From Apoda limacodes (Eukaryota; Arthropoda; Insecta; Lepidoptera; Limacodidae): a DNA stretch of 64,000 nucleotides. Shown here piece by piece: positions 55,701 through 64,000 of this stretch. The position numbers were made by a program, and so were the translations under genes. Position 1 is the first letter of the stretch; each line of letters begins with the position of its first letter. The stretch lies in contig OX291550.1 of the NCBI GenBank assembly GCA_946406115.1, positions 27,318,722 through 27,382,721 of the forward strand, read 5' to 3'. Under the pieces are notes generated by a model that saw nothing but the letters and a program-made list of their open reading frames with translations, did not search any database and was not told the origin of the DNA.

Positions 55701-58700
55701 TATGAACGTCTAGAGAAAGCAATGCCCGCCGAACCTCCCGCTGTGTTATGGAGATTTCCGGCATGGTCTTACCGCACCACGGTATAGTAGGTGGTACAGT
55801 GCCTTCATCGTGCATGTTCGAGTTCAAGGCAAAGAGACTGCCCAGTAGATCGGCTTTCTCTTTAGTACTATGGGCCAAGTCACCATCGGTCATTCGCAGT
55901 GGTGGTAACAACGACTGGCAAAAGTTCCCTTCGGCAATTTGGCAAGTGACCAGAAAGCACGACTCCCAGAAGGAAAGCTCGCAAGTCGCCCACCTATTTT
56001 GCCGATGAATTGGATTTTTTCTCTGGCAGTTGCTTTCTTACTGAACCTTGAGGCAGCATTTAATTTGCGTTTTACCTCAGAAATATTCGGAAATTTATTA
56101 TTACGAGCCGTGGTCCAAGCCTCATAAGCAGTTTGCTTAAGTATTTTAGCTTCTCTGCAAGACCTATTAAACCACAGTCGTTTTTTGACGCCGGAAGCTA
56201 CTCGCGGGTTAGGAATAAAACATTCCATACCAGCGAGCATTGTCTCAGTGACAGCAGCTGCGCAGACGTCAGGATCTTCTGATCTAAAGCAAACCTGCCT
56301 ATAAAATTCTCGCAATCCATCCCAGTCTGCCGACTTATAGTGCCACTCACGACGCCAATTAGTTGGCCCAGATGGATTAGGTTGTGTGCATGACACTTGA
56401 GTCCGAACGAGACAGTGGTCTGAGGAGCCTAAAGGCGCATCCACTGGCACGAAATATCCGTCCGGACGTGTAGTCAGCAGAAGGTCCAGTAAGGAGCTTG
56501 TATGGTCCTCTATATCTGATATTCTCGTTGGAGAAAGTACCATCTCAGAGAATCCATAGGTCAGAGCAAATTCATGAGCAGATATCCCTGCATAGTTATT
56601 GGTTCGAGAACTGTGCCACTCACGATGGTGGGCGTTAAAGTCTCCCAAAATAACTAGTTCTGCTATGGGATATTGCTCTAGAACTTTGTCAGTCGTCAAA
56701 CTCAGGTGCGTGAAGAGTCGAGTTACGTCCGTGTCACCGCTATGAGACCTGTATAGGCACGCATAGATACGAGTGTGCCCGCCGTTATCTACGCGCACCC
56801 ACAATATCGACAGGTCCCTGTCTTCAAGGCTATGAAGACGGCGACAGCAGATATCCTCCCGGACAAACATACACACACCGGCACGACTTATAAAATTGTG
56901 CTCGAGTTTGTAGCCGGGATAGTGAAAGTATGCAGTGTCGGCCGGGCAGGATATCTGCGTCTCCGTTAGAACGAGAATGATCGGCTGCGCAGTTTCTATG
57001 ATGGTGGTGAACTGCGTTAAGATTGGCGTGAATACCCCTAATATTCCAAAAATCCACATTGAATGTGGATGGAGTGGCCGCTGAATAAACTCTTTTTCTT
57101 TTATTTTTTGCCATAATTTTTTATTGAAAGGGTTATTTAGACCAAAGATGAGGATTCACTGCACAGACAGTTTAGAGGACAAAAGGTGCGGTACTTAAAC
57201 TGCCGAAGCATGGCACAGATGATACGGTTGCTGGCACGGCGGGCGGAAGGGCCACTGATCCCCCTCTGTTGTAGTAGCCGGGTACACTCCGGTCTCCTTC
57301 TCCGGCACGACTACCACTTCAGATACTTTACACAGGCTGGCGGATCAGCCTCCCAGGGCGGAGATTAAGTGATTCCTGGGTTCGGGAACCCGTTCAACCT
57401 GCGGGCGGCCAGCGGTCAGCCGTTTCATCAGGTCTCCCTGACCACCGGACCAACACGCCGCGTCTACGCCGAGCAATGATAGCAACAAGCACCGCCGGTC
57501 CTTCGCTGTCCGCGCAGCGAATCCTCAAAGAGCTCTGGCAACCTTACTTACCGCCAGAAACACAACACTACTCAATGTTAGAGTTATTGTGGCCGCGGTA
57601 TTCTGTAAGGTGGTACTTCCCCAGTTCGGGCCGCTCATTCGAGCAAGTACTCGCTATGCCCCGCTTTATTTGTTCGGGCAACTTATTCGAGCGAGTACTT
57701 GCAGTGCCCTACCTCTCTTAATATTCTTTTATGTCCGATACGTACTTGGCCAGTTATTTATATATTTCGTTACACGCCACTTTTCGAAATGGGATCCCGA
57801 GTTACAAGACTACACACGTCAAACAAGCGGCGCCGCTTCAAAAGCGATATAAAAAAAATTTAATACAATTAATGGTACTAATATAGCGTGGAGCATTGGG
57901 GTCCTTGGTATTGACTGACATCTCTAGCGATGTTCAGTTCCGAAATCATTTGCAGGACAAGCTGACGCTGGCGTCCAAAAAACTTGGTGCAACTCGGGGC
58001 ACAGGTTGCTGCCTTACAAATCAGAAGTCAGGCCTTATATGGAGTACTGCTGCCATCTCTGGGCGGGTACACCCGGATACCAGCTTGGCCCTTTTGGCTC
58101 GGTTCAACGACGGGCGGTGAGAATCATCGACTCCCAAACTCAGAAGCCGTATCGAACCCTTAAGTCTGAGGAGAGACTTAGCCCCCCCCGTGTGTGTTCT
58201 ACCGCTTATATATTGGGATGTGTTCTTAGGAATTGTTGATGCCCACGGTTACTTTCTACCATCTCAACAATCGTTATCGGCAGGGCATTCATCCTCACAC
58301 CAGAGCCTAAATGGTTATGAAATAAGCTCCCTGCCAAGATTTTCTTTAAAGTCTACATGGGGTTTTTAAGAAAGAAGCTAATAGATTTTCAAAGAATCGG
58401 CAAAGCGCGATTGCGCGAGTGTTGCCTCAAGTGTTGCAAGCGACCGTAGGCTGCGCTGACCGCTTATCATCAGGTGGGCTGCAAGCTTAATTGTCACTTT
58501 AGTATAAAAAAAAGTATAATATTATATAGACTGTGCTAATGGAAATGATGGTTTTATTACTCAACTTATTTGTTATGCAAATCACCAACCTATCTGGCTC
58601 TAACACTCCTGATTCTCTGATAGCGGAGAGCGAGCGGCGGCGCGAAGTGTGTGGTCTGATAAGCGGGTTGTTACTCTGAGAGCGATCGCTGCTGGCCGCT

Positions 58701-59206
58701 CTCCTTACTTCTTTCTGCCGTAAAGCCCATGCAGATTGTGAACGTTGTGCGATGCTCAGCTTTGACTCCTCGAGAAGTACTAAGGGTAACAGCAGCAGTA
58801 TTAATATTATTCGCGATCAAAAAATATGGGCGGGACATCAACGCCCCGGACAGGCCTTAGGCCCCATGCCATGAAATCGCCAAAGTTGGGGTTACATTTT
58901 CAACCAAAGGTTATATGCCTAATATGGCTTAACATATGGGTAAGATTCCTATAGAAAATAACTTGGTAATGACCATAACCTTTTACGCCTAAGAAATTCA
59001 GAATCGTCTGGTTTTTATTTATGACTATTCTGTATATAAATCATTATTTCATATACGATCAAAACTAAGTATATCTATCTACCTTTAATAAATTCCTTGT
59101 GTGCTGGAGATGGCTCTACAACTCGGGTATGAAAAATACCGCCATGTGGGACATGTTTGCTTGGCCATTTAACATTGATAAATCCTTGAGCGTCTGGTTT
59201 TTCCAT
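52617..59206 (-). CDS. UPF0193 (EVG1/C22orf23) family protein, gene span
   Basis: Exons 59083-59206, 58590-58779, 54226-54447, 53102-53353 and 52617-52747. Family features seen: HGGIFHTRVVEPSPAHKEFI followed across the splice by KVLLEESKLS (family GG.YHS....SPE....K-LLEESKLT), EQMKEKLAKLMTYG (family K.KLQ.I.A.G), and TQIRERVDWLAEMEDLGEGE...IEDQIAERMRSLEALG (family EI.ER..FLADMEALGQG..Y...I..EI..K.R.ME). The function is poorly known; in vertebrates the gene is expressed in ciliated tissue. Exons 1-2-3 and 4-5 join in phase, but 3 to 4 do not, so a small exon is missing from the model. Intron 2 holds about 3.4 kb of family A LINE copies. Confidence 0.8.
53102..53353 (-). CDS. UPF0193 exon 4
   Basis: Acceptor CTTATTTGCAG|TGCTAA. 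It reads LTQIRERVDWLAEMEDLGEG, then HREVIEDQIAERMRSLEALG, then a serine-rich, less conserved part. It needs one base from the previous exon (phase 1). Donor GGAAGTG|GTAAAT, phase 1. Confidence 0.85.
53360..54220. other. UPF0193 intron 3; expected site of a missing small exon
   Basis: AT-rich. To reconcile phases, an exon of length 3n+2 is needed on the minus strand. I found no convincing candidate. The frame 53810-54016 (plus) is not supported. Confidence 0.4.
54226..54447 (-). CDS. UPF0193 exon 3
   Basis: Acceptor ACTGGTGTTCAG|GACG completes Arg of exon 2. It reads TRPLKRGEDREQMKEKLAKL, then MTYGDADVVQEALPPRLNRP and TPKEMRNECKNTYIQTLLPD. Donor ATTTC|GTAAGA, phase 2, which does not fit exon 4. 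Confidence 0.82.
54450..55075. other. UPF0193 intron 2, part nearest exon 3
   Basis: AT-rich; no exon or element end seen until the poly(T) of the LINE at 55079. Confidence 0.45.
55079..57860 (-). mobile_element. Family A LINE, near full length but with the polymerase core deleted
   Basis: Poly(T) at 55079-55090, then ATACCACTAAGGTGGCAAAC mark the 3' end on the minus strand. The copy keeps the C-terminal part of the frame, loses the polymerase core by a deletion near 55555 (VHPV is followed directly by SVQRRALRIVDD), and retains the N-terminal polymerase part, linker, the whole endonuclease and the 5' leader (57118 to about 57860, with AGGTTGCCAGAGCTCTTTGA on the minus strand). It is the only copy here with the 5' region, so it defines the family's start. 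It lies in intron 2 of the UPF0193 gene, same strand. Confidence 0.9.
55890..57114 (-). pseudogene. Endonuclease part of family A ORF2, frameshifted
   Basis: ATG at 57114 begins MAKNKRKRVYSAATPSTFNV, then NIRGIHANLNAV. A frameshift near 57000 moves to the frame 57059-55890, with ETAQPIILVLTETQISCPAD, AGVCMFVREDICCRR, ELVILGDFNAHHREWHSSRT, SSLLDLLLTTRPDGYF and APLGSSDHCLVRTQVSC. These are the APE endonuclease motifs (N-RG, L.ETQ/E, GDFNAHH..W, SDH). A further frameshift at about 55900 separates it from the reverse transcriptase. Confidence 0.88.
57880..58515 (+). mobile_element. Family A LINE, reverse-transcriptase end, decayed
   Basis: It begins near GGGGTCCTTGGTATTGACTG (compare 34465), runs through the KLASKKLG and MEYCCHLWAG parts with several indels, and ends GCTTATCATCAGGTGGGCTG, then GTATAAAAAAAAG. 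It is head-to-head with the neighbouring minus-strand copy and clearly older than it. Confidence 0.88.
58590..58779 (-). CDS. UPF0193 exon 2
   Basis: Acceptor TGTTACCCTTAG|TACTT. It reads VLLEESKLSIAQRSQSAWAL, then RRAASSDRSQSNNPLIRPHT and GVLEPDR. LLEESKL is the family signature. It is GC-rich and arginine/serine-rich. Donor AGATAG|GTTGGT, phase 2, is weak. Confidence 0.8.
58800..59080. other. UPF0193 intron 1
   Basis: Short AT-rich intron between exons 2 and 1. GGCGGGACATCAACGCCCCG near 58825 is the only GC-rich phrase; nothing recognised. Confidence 0.5.
59083..59206 (-). CDS. UPF0193 exon 1
   Basis: ATG at 59206 gives MEKPDAQGFINVKWPSKHVP, then HGGIFHTRVVEPSPAHKEFI. Donor ATTAAAG|GTAGAT, phase 1. 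It is too short and in the wrong frame to appear as a long ORF; the plus-strand frame 59099-59311 is its shadow. Confidence 0.8.
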
Positions 59207-59449
59207 TACAATATCATTGAAATTAATGAATTCTTATTAAATGAAAACATAATACGAAACGAAAATGTAGGTGTTGCTAAGTATAACAGGATTATAATTT
59301 CTTTAGTATAACCAGAGGGTTATAACAACAACCGTCGTTTCCAGTGGCAACCACAAATGACAATCGTAGGCGTACCGAAACATTTTGGCCTATAACTTTA
59401 TGTTATGCGATGCGTTTGCAAAGTATACTAAAATATAGGAAACTAAAGC

Positions 59450-59900
59450 TTTTGCCCGCGGTTCCACCCGCACTAAATTCTATTATCGGTGTAGGATTTC
59501 AAAGGTAACTGCTCAATTATAGAAAAAAACCGGCCAAGCCTGGCTCGCGCACCGAGGTCAGGGTTCCGTACAAACTTATTATATGTAGATAGTTTTTTCA
59601 TCGTGAGATACAGGCAGGACCATCATAATTTTTTTTTTTATATTTGTGATGTAACATCTTGCTTCTTGCCAAATTTCATGATTCTAGGTCAACGGGAAAT
59701 ACCCCAAAGGTTTTGATTTATTTTTGTCACAATATGCAACAAAAATTACCGTATTTTTTGTATTGCATTGACTTAAAAGCTTGAACTTTTACAGCTTTCA
59801 GTGACCGTAGACTTTAGTATTTGATATTAATTTCAACTTAATGCTTTCATGCGTTCTGGAGTGAAAGGGTCTTCACAGGCAGACAGACAATCTTTTTTTA
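59450..59900 (-). mobile_element. RTE-type 3' end, minus strand
   Basis: AAAAAACCGGCCAAGCCTGG, then CTCGCGCACCGAGGTCAGGG and TTCCGTACAAAC form the inverted tail. GTGAAAGGGTCTTCACAGGC, then AGACAGACAATC closes it. A second RTE scrap (TTTTGCCCGCGGTTCCACCC, 59452) abuts it. Confidence 0.75.
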
Positions 59901-60294
59901 AATGCTTATAACTACAAATTAACAAATTTTTTCAGATGAAACTAAATAAAAGCTTGTAAAAATAAAGTGGTATCACCTACGTATGTTAGAAAAAAGCAAT
60001 TTAGGTACTTATTATTTAAACTACATAGAATAAATTGACATTAATAAAATTGCATGCATTGAACTCGTTGCTTTAAAAGATTTCGAGTTTTATCATGCTA
60101 TCGTACATATCTGATGATGTGGAAATGTTTAATGAAACTTTTTTGGCGCAATCCCAATGAAAAGATTTTTGGCTGTATGGGAAATCTTTGCTTTTCGTAA
60201 GAAGGAAAACGAAACAGAAAAAGTATATTTGGCGCCAATTTCTGTGCTTCCCAAACAAATCCAAAGGTACGAGTGAAAACATTAGATCATCGAA

Positions 60295-60379
60295 ATGGAC
60301 AGTTCCGTTGGTACTGCGATTGAAAAAATTAAACTTCAAGAACAAGACAAAGAAACAAAACTTAAAGAAAAACGAGAAA
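60295..60379 (+). CDS. Coiled-coil gene exon 1
   Basis: ATG at 60295 in CGAAATGG context; 28 codons, MDSSVGTAIEKIKLQEQDKE then TKLKEKRE. Donor GAGAAA|GTAAGA leaves phase 1. Chosen because the next exon supplies TC to make Ile and both parts are lysine/glutamate-rich. Confidence 0.65.
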
Positions 60380-63300
60380 GTAAGATAATACCTACGGCTT
60401 AATACACAAAACTAGTATGTAACCTATATGGTTATCGTTTTCGTCAGCAAACTATACCTACTGCTTTGAGCATACAGCCTGTGCGACTACCATACAGGGC
60501 CATGCCCGGATGCTGTCGTAGCGATACTTCTTAACCTTATATCCTAAGATAGGTTATTAACATAATTAAGTAACAAAACTAAAATTATCTTAACTAAAAC
60601 CCTAAAATACATGAAGTATTCTTTTTATGATAGGTTATTTGTTATTATAATTTAAAAAATTGGGAGATTTACTGTTATTTGTGGTATTTTTCATAATTTT
60701 CCTAAAGCATAAGATTGAAAATTTGAAACTTCCTATGTGGTAGCTTTTGCGCACAGCTCCTCTCGAATACTATGCGTTTCACGTGAGTTGGCCTTAGATC
60801 AGACACGAGATTGACGCCACATTGTAGGGAATTGTGCTTAAAATGAAATACTTTTTATTTCAAGGCAAATATTTAAAAATTCAAACGTATAATTTAGGGT
60901 TATACATTATAAACGTTTATTAACGAAGCACAAAAAAGAATCCTGACGCTATAGGAAAGTATATAATTGAAATAAAATAAAAAAACACCAACATGGGTAA
61001 GATGACACACATCAGTCTAAGTTGACATATCAAATTATCGGTGCACAATTCATAGCTGAACGTTGTAGTTCTTGGTGCAACTCCAGCACATAGAGTATGG
61101 CTCTTGTCCCTTGCATAATTGGCAACAAACCCTACGCTCTCCTGACTTCGTTTTACTATATAATAACTACAGTACAGTATGTTATTTATTAAGTTTTTAT
61201 AATGTTATTCTGTTATATAAATAAAGTGTTTTACTACTACAGGGTAAGATGACATACTTTGTCTCCTTAAAACGGCGGTTGCTATGTCATCTTACCCTGA
61301 GGGATACAAAATATTTGCCGCCTTGTTTGCGTTTAAACTTTAACGTTACTTTTGTTATTCTTCTGTGTTTATAACGTTTATCAACCGCAGCTCATATCAA
61401 AGTATTCAAACACAGCACAAAACGGCACAAATACTTGTAATAAAATAATAATTACGAGTAAGAAAATCACAAAAATGAGCACAGCCTGTCAAAAAAAAGC
61501 AAGCGGGAGGTTACTGAAGTTTTGAGCGGTGCCGTCATTTGCGAGCCAATGTGTAAACGACGTTTAAGCGCTTGTGGCGCGTATATTTAAACAGATTTAT
61601 GTAAGAAGTATGTCATCTTACCTGAGTATGTCTTCTTACTTTGCCCTATGTGAGTTGGTATACCTACGGCGTGCTCGGTGATCAGTCCAGGTACGGACTC
61701 CGCCCACCATTAAGGCGCATGACCATCGGTCAACACATGAAAAACGCAAAGTACGTAATCTAATCATATAAGACTACCTGTTTATTTCATGAGGTAGGTT
61801 GTCATGACATGCACCTTAATATCTATCTATCCAGTCGAGGCAGCAAAGTCTATATTAAATCGCACTATTCGAGAAACCGCTTCGCAAACTGAAAAACTAC
61901 TACAAGATAAGATGGAACTTCTTCAGAGGATGGACAAACTCCGAGCAGAGCTTAATGTAGCCAGGGTACGACGCAACGCGCTTGCCGCACAGGTGGATGC
62001 TTGCGAGAAAGAGTTTGAGGACTGTAGAGCTAAGTCTGTAAGTAAGAGTTTAGCATGTAGACAGGTTTAGATCTTTTATGTAGCGGCAAACAGTAGCGTA
62101 AGAGGGGTAAAGTAGGTTTCTAATGACACTGACTCTCAGTCAATGAGACCTGATTACTTCATCAAACTTCGATTCGATTTAAAAATAATGACTACACTTC
62201 AAAGTGCAATACTGAGTCGATACCTCAATAACAGCTAAATTCAGGCAAAATTTCTTTGCGTCTCTGCAACAAACATAGCAACGGAGTTACTTGATTTTAA
62301 ACACAAGTATAGTCAAAGGGCAAAGTAGGACATAGGCAAAGATGACTTATAGGTCATCTTTGGACATAGGTTACTTTTTATCTCAATCAAAGTTATCCTC
62401 TGTGTCTGTCACGGCCATAGAACATTATAAGACTACCCAATGTTCTGTGGTCACGGCCAATTTTCGCCGTATCTATTCACCGATTAAATTGAGGTTTGGT
62501 ACATATACCTATAATTTTCATGGCCCAAATACGGTCACACGTCTATTTTGAAATAAGGGAAAAATTTTGCCAGCTATACCTTTTGACATATAAAATAAAA
62601 GGGTTTGTTGTGGGGCTCACAAATATACTTTATGATTTTAAAATAAATAGTTTAAGAATTATTTAGGGAAATATATGAAAATTTACCGGGCAATGGTCTT
62701 ATATAATACTGAGCCTTAAATGTTGAAAAAAAATACTGCTTTACTTATGGATAATAAAAAAACCTATGAGATGATAAAATTATTGTTACTTATTTATTTT
62801 GTTGCATATAGAACACTTAGTGAATTCGACTCGCACTTGACCGGTCTTTTATTATTGTTAGACACAACAATTTGTTTTTATAATCATGTTTCGCAGGATT
62901 ACGGCATCTCTCAAATATGGGAATTACGATCTTCACTATGCAATACTATTCAAAACGTATCAGATAATTGCGATATTTGGGCTTTGCTAATGAAACCGAT
63001 GCGCACGGAACTAAAACCGCGTGCCCATATAGCTCCGGTCAATAATGATGTTGAACAAAAACTTATACACGAAAATAGGCTGAAAGCCACTAAAGAGAGG
63101 CGAGACAAAGCCATCAAAGAACGTGATAGGTTACAAAATGAACCGGAACTTGGAGAAGAGTTTGTTAGGTAGGCACTTCTTTACAGTTATTAGGTATCTA
63201 ACACCATTAAATTTAAACAATGACTGTTCTTCTGTTTTCTGCAATATAAAGACAAATATCCAGTTTGTATCGTACTCAGTAGCATAGTACAAGAAATAAC

Positions 63301-63466
63301 ACACCTTCAGTCACAAACATAATAAACCTGAGGAGGTGGTGAAAACCATACTGGTACAAGACGGACACAAGTTACAAATGTTACGGGAGTAATCCCAACT
63401 CTTACCTGCAACTCTTACAGCAAAAGTGACCTGATGCATAGATGTCGTCAAAGAGATGCAGAATGA
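60295..63466 (+). CDS. Unrecognised 201-residue coiled-coil protein, four exons (gene span)
   Basis: Exons 60295-60379, 61835-62037, 62897-63168 and 63421-63466 total 606 nt, exactly 202 codons with stop, with matching phases 1, 0 and 2. The protein is charged and helical: MDSSVGTAIEKIKLQEQDKE, then LNRTIRETASQTEKLLQDKM, LLQRMDKLRAELNVARVRRN, a break with ISQIWELRSSLCNTIQNVSD, then NDVEQKLIHENRLKATKERR. No membrane segment, zinc site or enzyme motif is seen. Heptad-like spacing suggests a coiled-coil adaptor or cytoskeletal protein. I do not know its family. Its introns contain two inverted-repeat elements and an RTE tail. Confidence 0.7.
60990..61651. mobile_element. 662-bp inverted-repeat element with GGGTAAGATGACA motif
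   Basis: The left end ACATGGGTAAGATGACACAC (60990) is mirrored at the right by GTCATCTTACCTGAGTATGT and CTTTGCCCTATGT (ending 61651). The motif also occurs inside as an inverted pair: CAGGGTAAGATGACATACTT (61241) and GCTATGTCATCTTACCCTGA (61283). It has no transposase. Its plan, a repeated end motif that also recurs inside, resembles the element at 4406-5367, although the motif differs. It lies in intron 1 of the coiled-coil gene. Confidence 0.65.
61835..62037 (+). CDS. Coiled-coil gene exon 2
   Basis: Acceptor ATCTATCTATCCAG|TCGAGG. It reads EAAKSILNRTIRETASQTEK, then KMELLQRMDKLRAELNVARV and LAAQVDACEKEFEDCRAKS. Donor TCT|GTAAGT is consensus, phase 0. Confidence 0.8.
62101..62362. repeat. 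Related short repeat with a perfect 10-bp palindrome
   Basis: AGAGGGGTAAAGTAGGTTTC at 62101 and AAGGGCAAAGTAGGACATAG at 62316 share the GG-AAAGTAGG phrase with the end of the 60990 element. CAAAGATGAC (62337-62346) and GTCATCTTTG (62353-62362) form a perfect hairpin with a 6-base loop. It lies in intron 2 of the coiled-coil gene. Confidence 0.5.
62800..62862 (+). repeat. RTE tail scrap
   Basis: AACACTTAGTGAATTCGACT, then CGCACTTGACCGGTCTTTTA is the RTE 3' terminus. It is in frame with exon 3 of the coiled-coil gene and so falsely lengthens that ORF. Confidence 0.7.
62897..63168 (+). CDS. Coiled-coil gene exon 3
   Basis: Acceptor CATGTTTCGCAG|GATTAC. It reads DYGISQIWELRSSLCNTIQN, then CDIWALLMKPMRTELKPRAH and NRLKATKERRDKAIKERDRL. 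Donor GTTAG|GTAGGC, phase 2. Upstream in-frame codons belong to an RTE tail in the intron and not to the exon. Confidence 0.8.
63421..63466 (+). CDS. Coiled-coil gene exon 4 (C terminus, tentative)
   Basis: Acceptor TGCAACTCTTACAG|CAAAAG completes Ser and gives SKSDLMHRCRQRDAE then TGA. It is the nearest pyrimidine-rich acceptor in the right phase. It is short, so confidence is limited. Confidence 0.5.
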
Positions 63467-63699
63467 CTTTATACTTTTATGCCGTTTGAGAGTTCCACTG
63501 GAAAATATTGCTCCACATAAAACTCTCCAGTGCACTATTCCTCCACGTCAGAGTCGTTACGATGTATCTATTAACTATATTTTTTGCGCAGAGAATACTT
63601 TTCATCCCAATCAAAAGTTTCCAAGGAACACTTTACGCAGCAGCAGATTGACTCGATTTTAGGCACAAAAAGAGTAGAAGAACGGGGATGGGAATACGA

Positions 63700-63910
63700 C
63701 TTCCTTTTTAGGTTTGGCCCGAGCCATAACCATTATTAAGCGAAACAGTAACATATCTAAAGTTTGTTGGAAACGATATTCAAAGTAAAGCAACGTCGGG
63801 CTTGATCAGTAATTGGAGGGGTGTGTTTATAAATTACGTAAATGGTGGTAGGTACGGAACCCTCAGTTCGCGAGACTGACTCACATTTTGCCGGTTTTCT
63901 TTTTTATAGG
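63700..63910 (+). mobile_element. RTE-tailed repeat with 5S-like module, second locus
   Basis: CGAAACAGTAACATATCTAA, then TTTGTTGGAAACGATATTCA runs parallel to 29011-29056. The 5S-like part is at 63774-63823, and the end is GGTACGGAACCCTCAGTTCG, then ACTCACATTTTGCCGGTTTT. It has the same order as 28660-29385 but is shorter. Confidence 0.7.
63774..63823 (+). repeat. 5S rRNA-like module, third copy
   Basis: AAAGCAACGTCGGGCTTGAT, then CAGTAATTGGAGGGGTG matches the 5S AAGCAACGTCGGGC..GGTCAGTACTTGGATGGGTG with about four changes. In the A-box part it is closer to 5S than the 29047 copy, and in the C-box part it is less close. This suggests both descend from one better ancestor. Confidence 0.6.
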
Positions 63911-64000
63911 CCCTCAATTATTCCAATTATTACCAATATATTTGAAGTTATCATGTTGATAATTACACTGCTAATCAACGGTAAGTGCTTGAAGTCGTTG

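Noticed and set aside
61804..61834. Codons before 61835 in the 88-codon frame starting MTCTLISIYPV
   Set aside because: They are the intron's pyrimidine-rich end; ATCTATCTATCCAG is a good acceptor and the phase from exon 1 fits a start at 61835.
62720..62896. N-terminal part of the 150-codon frame ending at 63172
   Set aside because: It contains the RTE tail phrase (SEFDSHLTGL) and precedes a clear splice acceptor at 62896; only 62897-63168 is taken as exon.

Overview
The window reads as nuclear DNA of a moth or butterfly. It is AT-rich, its genes are split by short AT-rich introns with ordinary GT-AG borders, it carries an intronless GH32 beta-fructofuranosidase gene of the kind Lepidoptera acquired from bacteria, and it is crowded with repeats whose ends I know as common in Lepidoptera (RTE tails, CR1-like tails, tRNA-derived SINE heads, a jockey-like LINE with a YADDS reverse transcriptase). 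No rRNA operon, intact tRNA gene, CRISPR array or bacterial operon was seen.

Host genes, left to right: (1) 409-1950 minus, a one-exon secreted GH32 protein in which two of the three catalytic carboxylates are replaced; (2) 8643-19023 minus, a six-exon sorting nexin 8 homologue (PX domain plus BAR-like part) whose exons join in phase; (3) 23522-27653 minus, three internal exons of a CMP-sialic acid synthetase, with first and last coding exons not located; (4) 46117-48081 plus, a complete one-exon RECQ1-type helicase; (5) 52617-59206 minus, a UPF0193 (EVG1/C22orf23) homologue of at least five exons, with one small exon apparently missing from my model; (6) 60295-63466 plus, a four-exon, 201-residue coiled-coil protein that I do not recognise. 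Exons of genes 2, 3, 5 and 6 were found by reading splice sites and checking that phases agree.

The rest is mostly transposon material. One jockey-like LINE family (here 'family A') appears at least ten times on both strands, from a nearly undamaged 5'-truncated copy at 33113-35175 to 50-base tails. That best copy sits inside an older LINE with an RNase H domain (family B), whose 3' region recurs at 48455-49400. Other elements are RTE-type 3' ends (two of which contain a piece resembling the 3' half of 5S rRNA), CR1-like tails, two tRNA-derived SINE heads, a 313-bp hAT-type MITE with a perfect 8-bp target duplication, several other inverted-repeat elements, a 140-bp GC-rich tandem repeat at 36105-36560 and an array of RTE tails at 44740-45560.

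The genes do not form a functional cluster. Their introns have collected insertions, one of which lies about seven bases from a SNX8 splice donor. I see no single new 'system'. The items most worth a second look are the GH32 pseudoenzyme candidate, the 5S-like module in RTE-tailed repeats, the unrecognised coiled-coil gene, and several inverted-repeat elements that I cannot classify.
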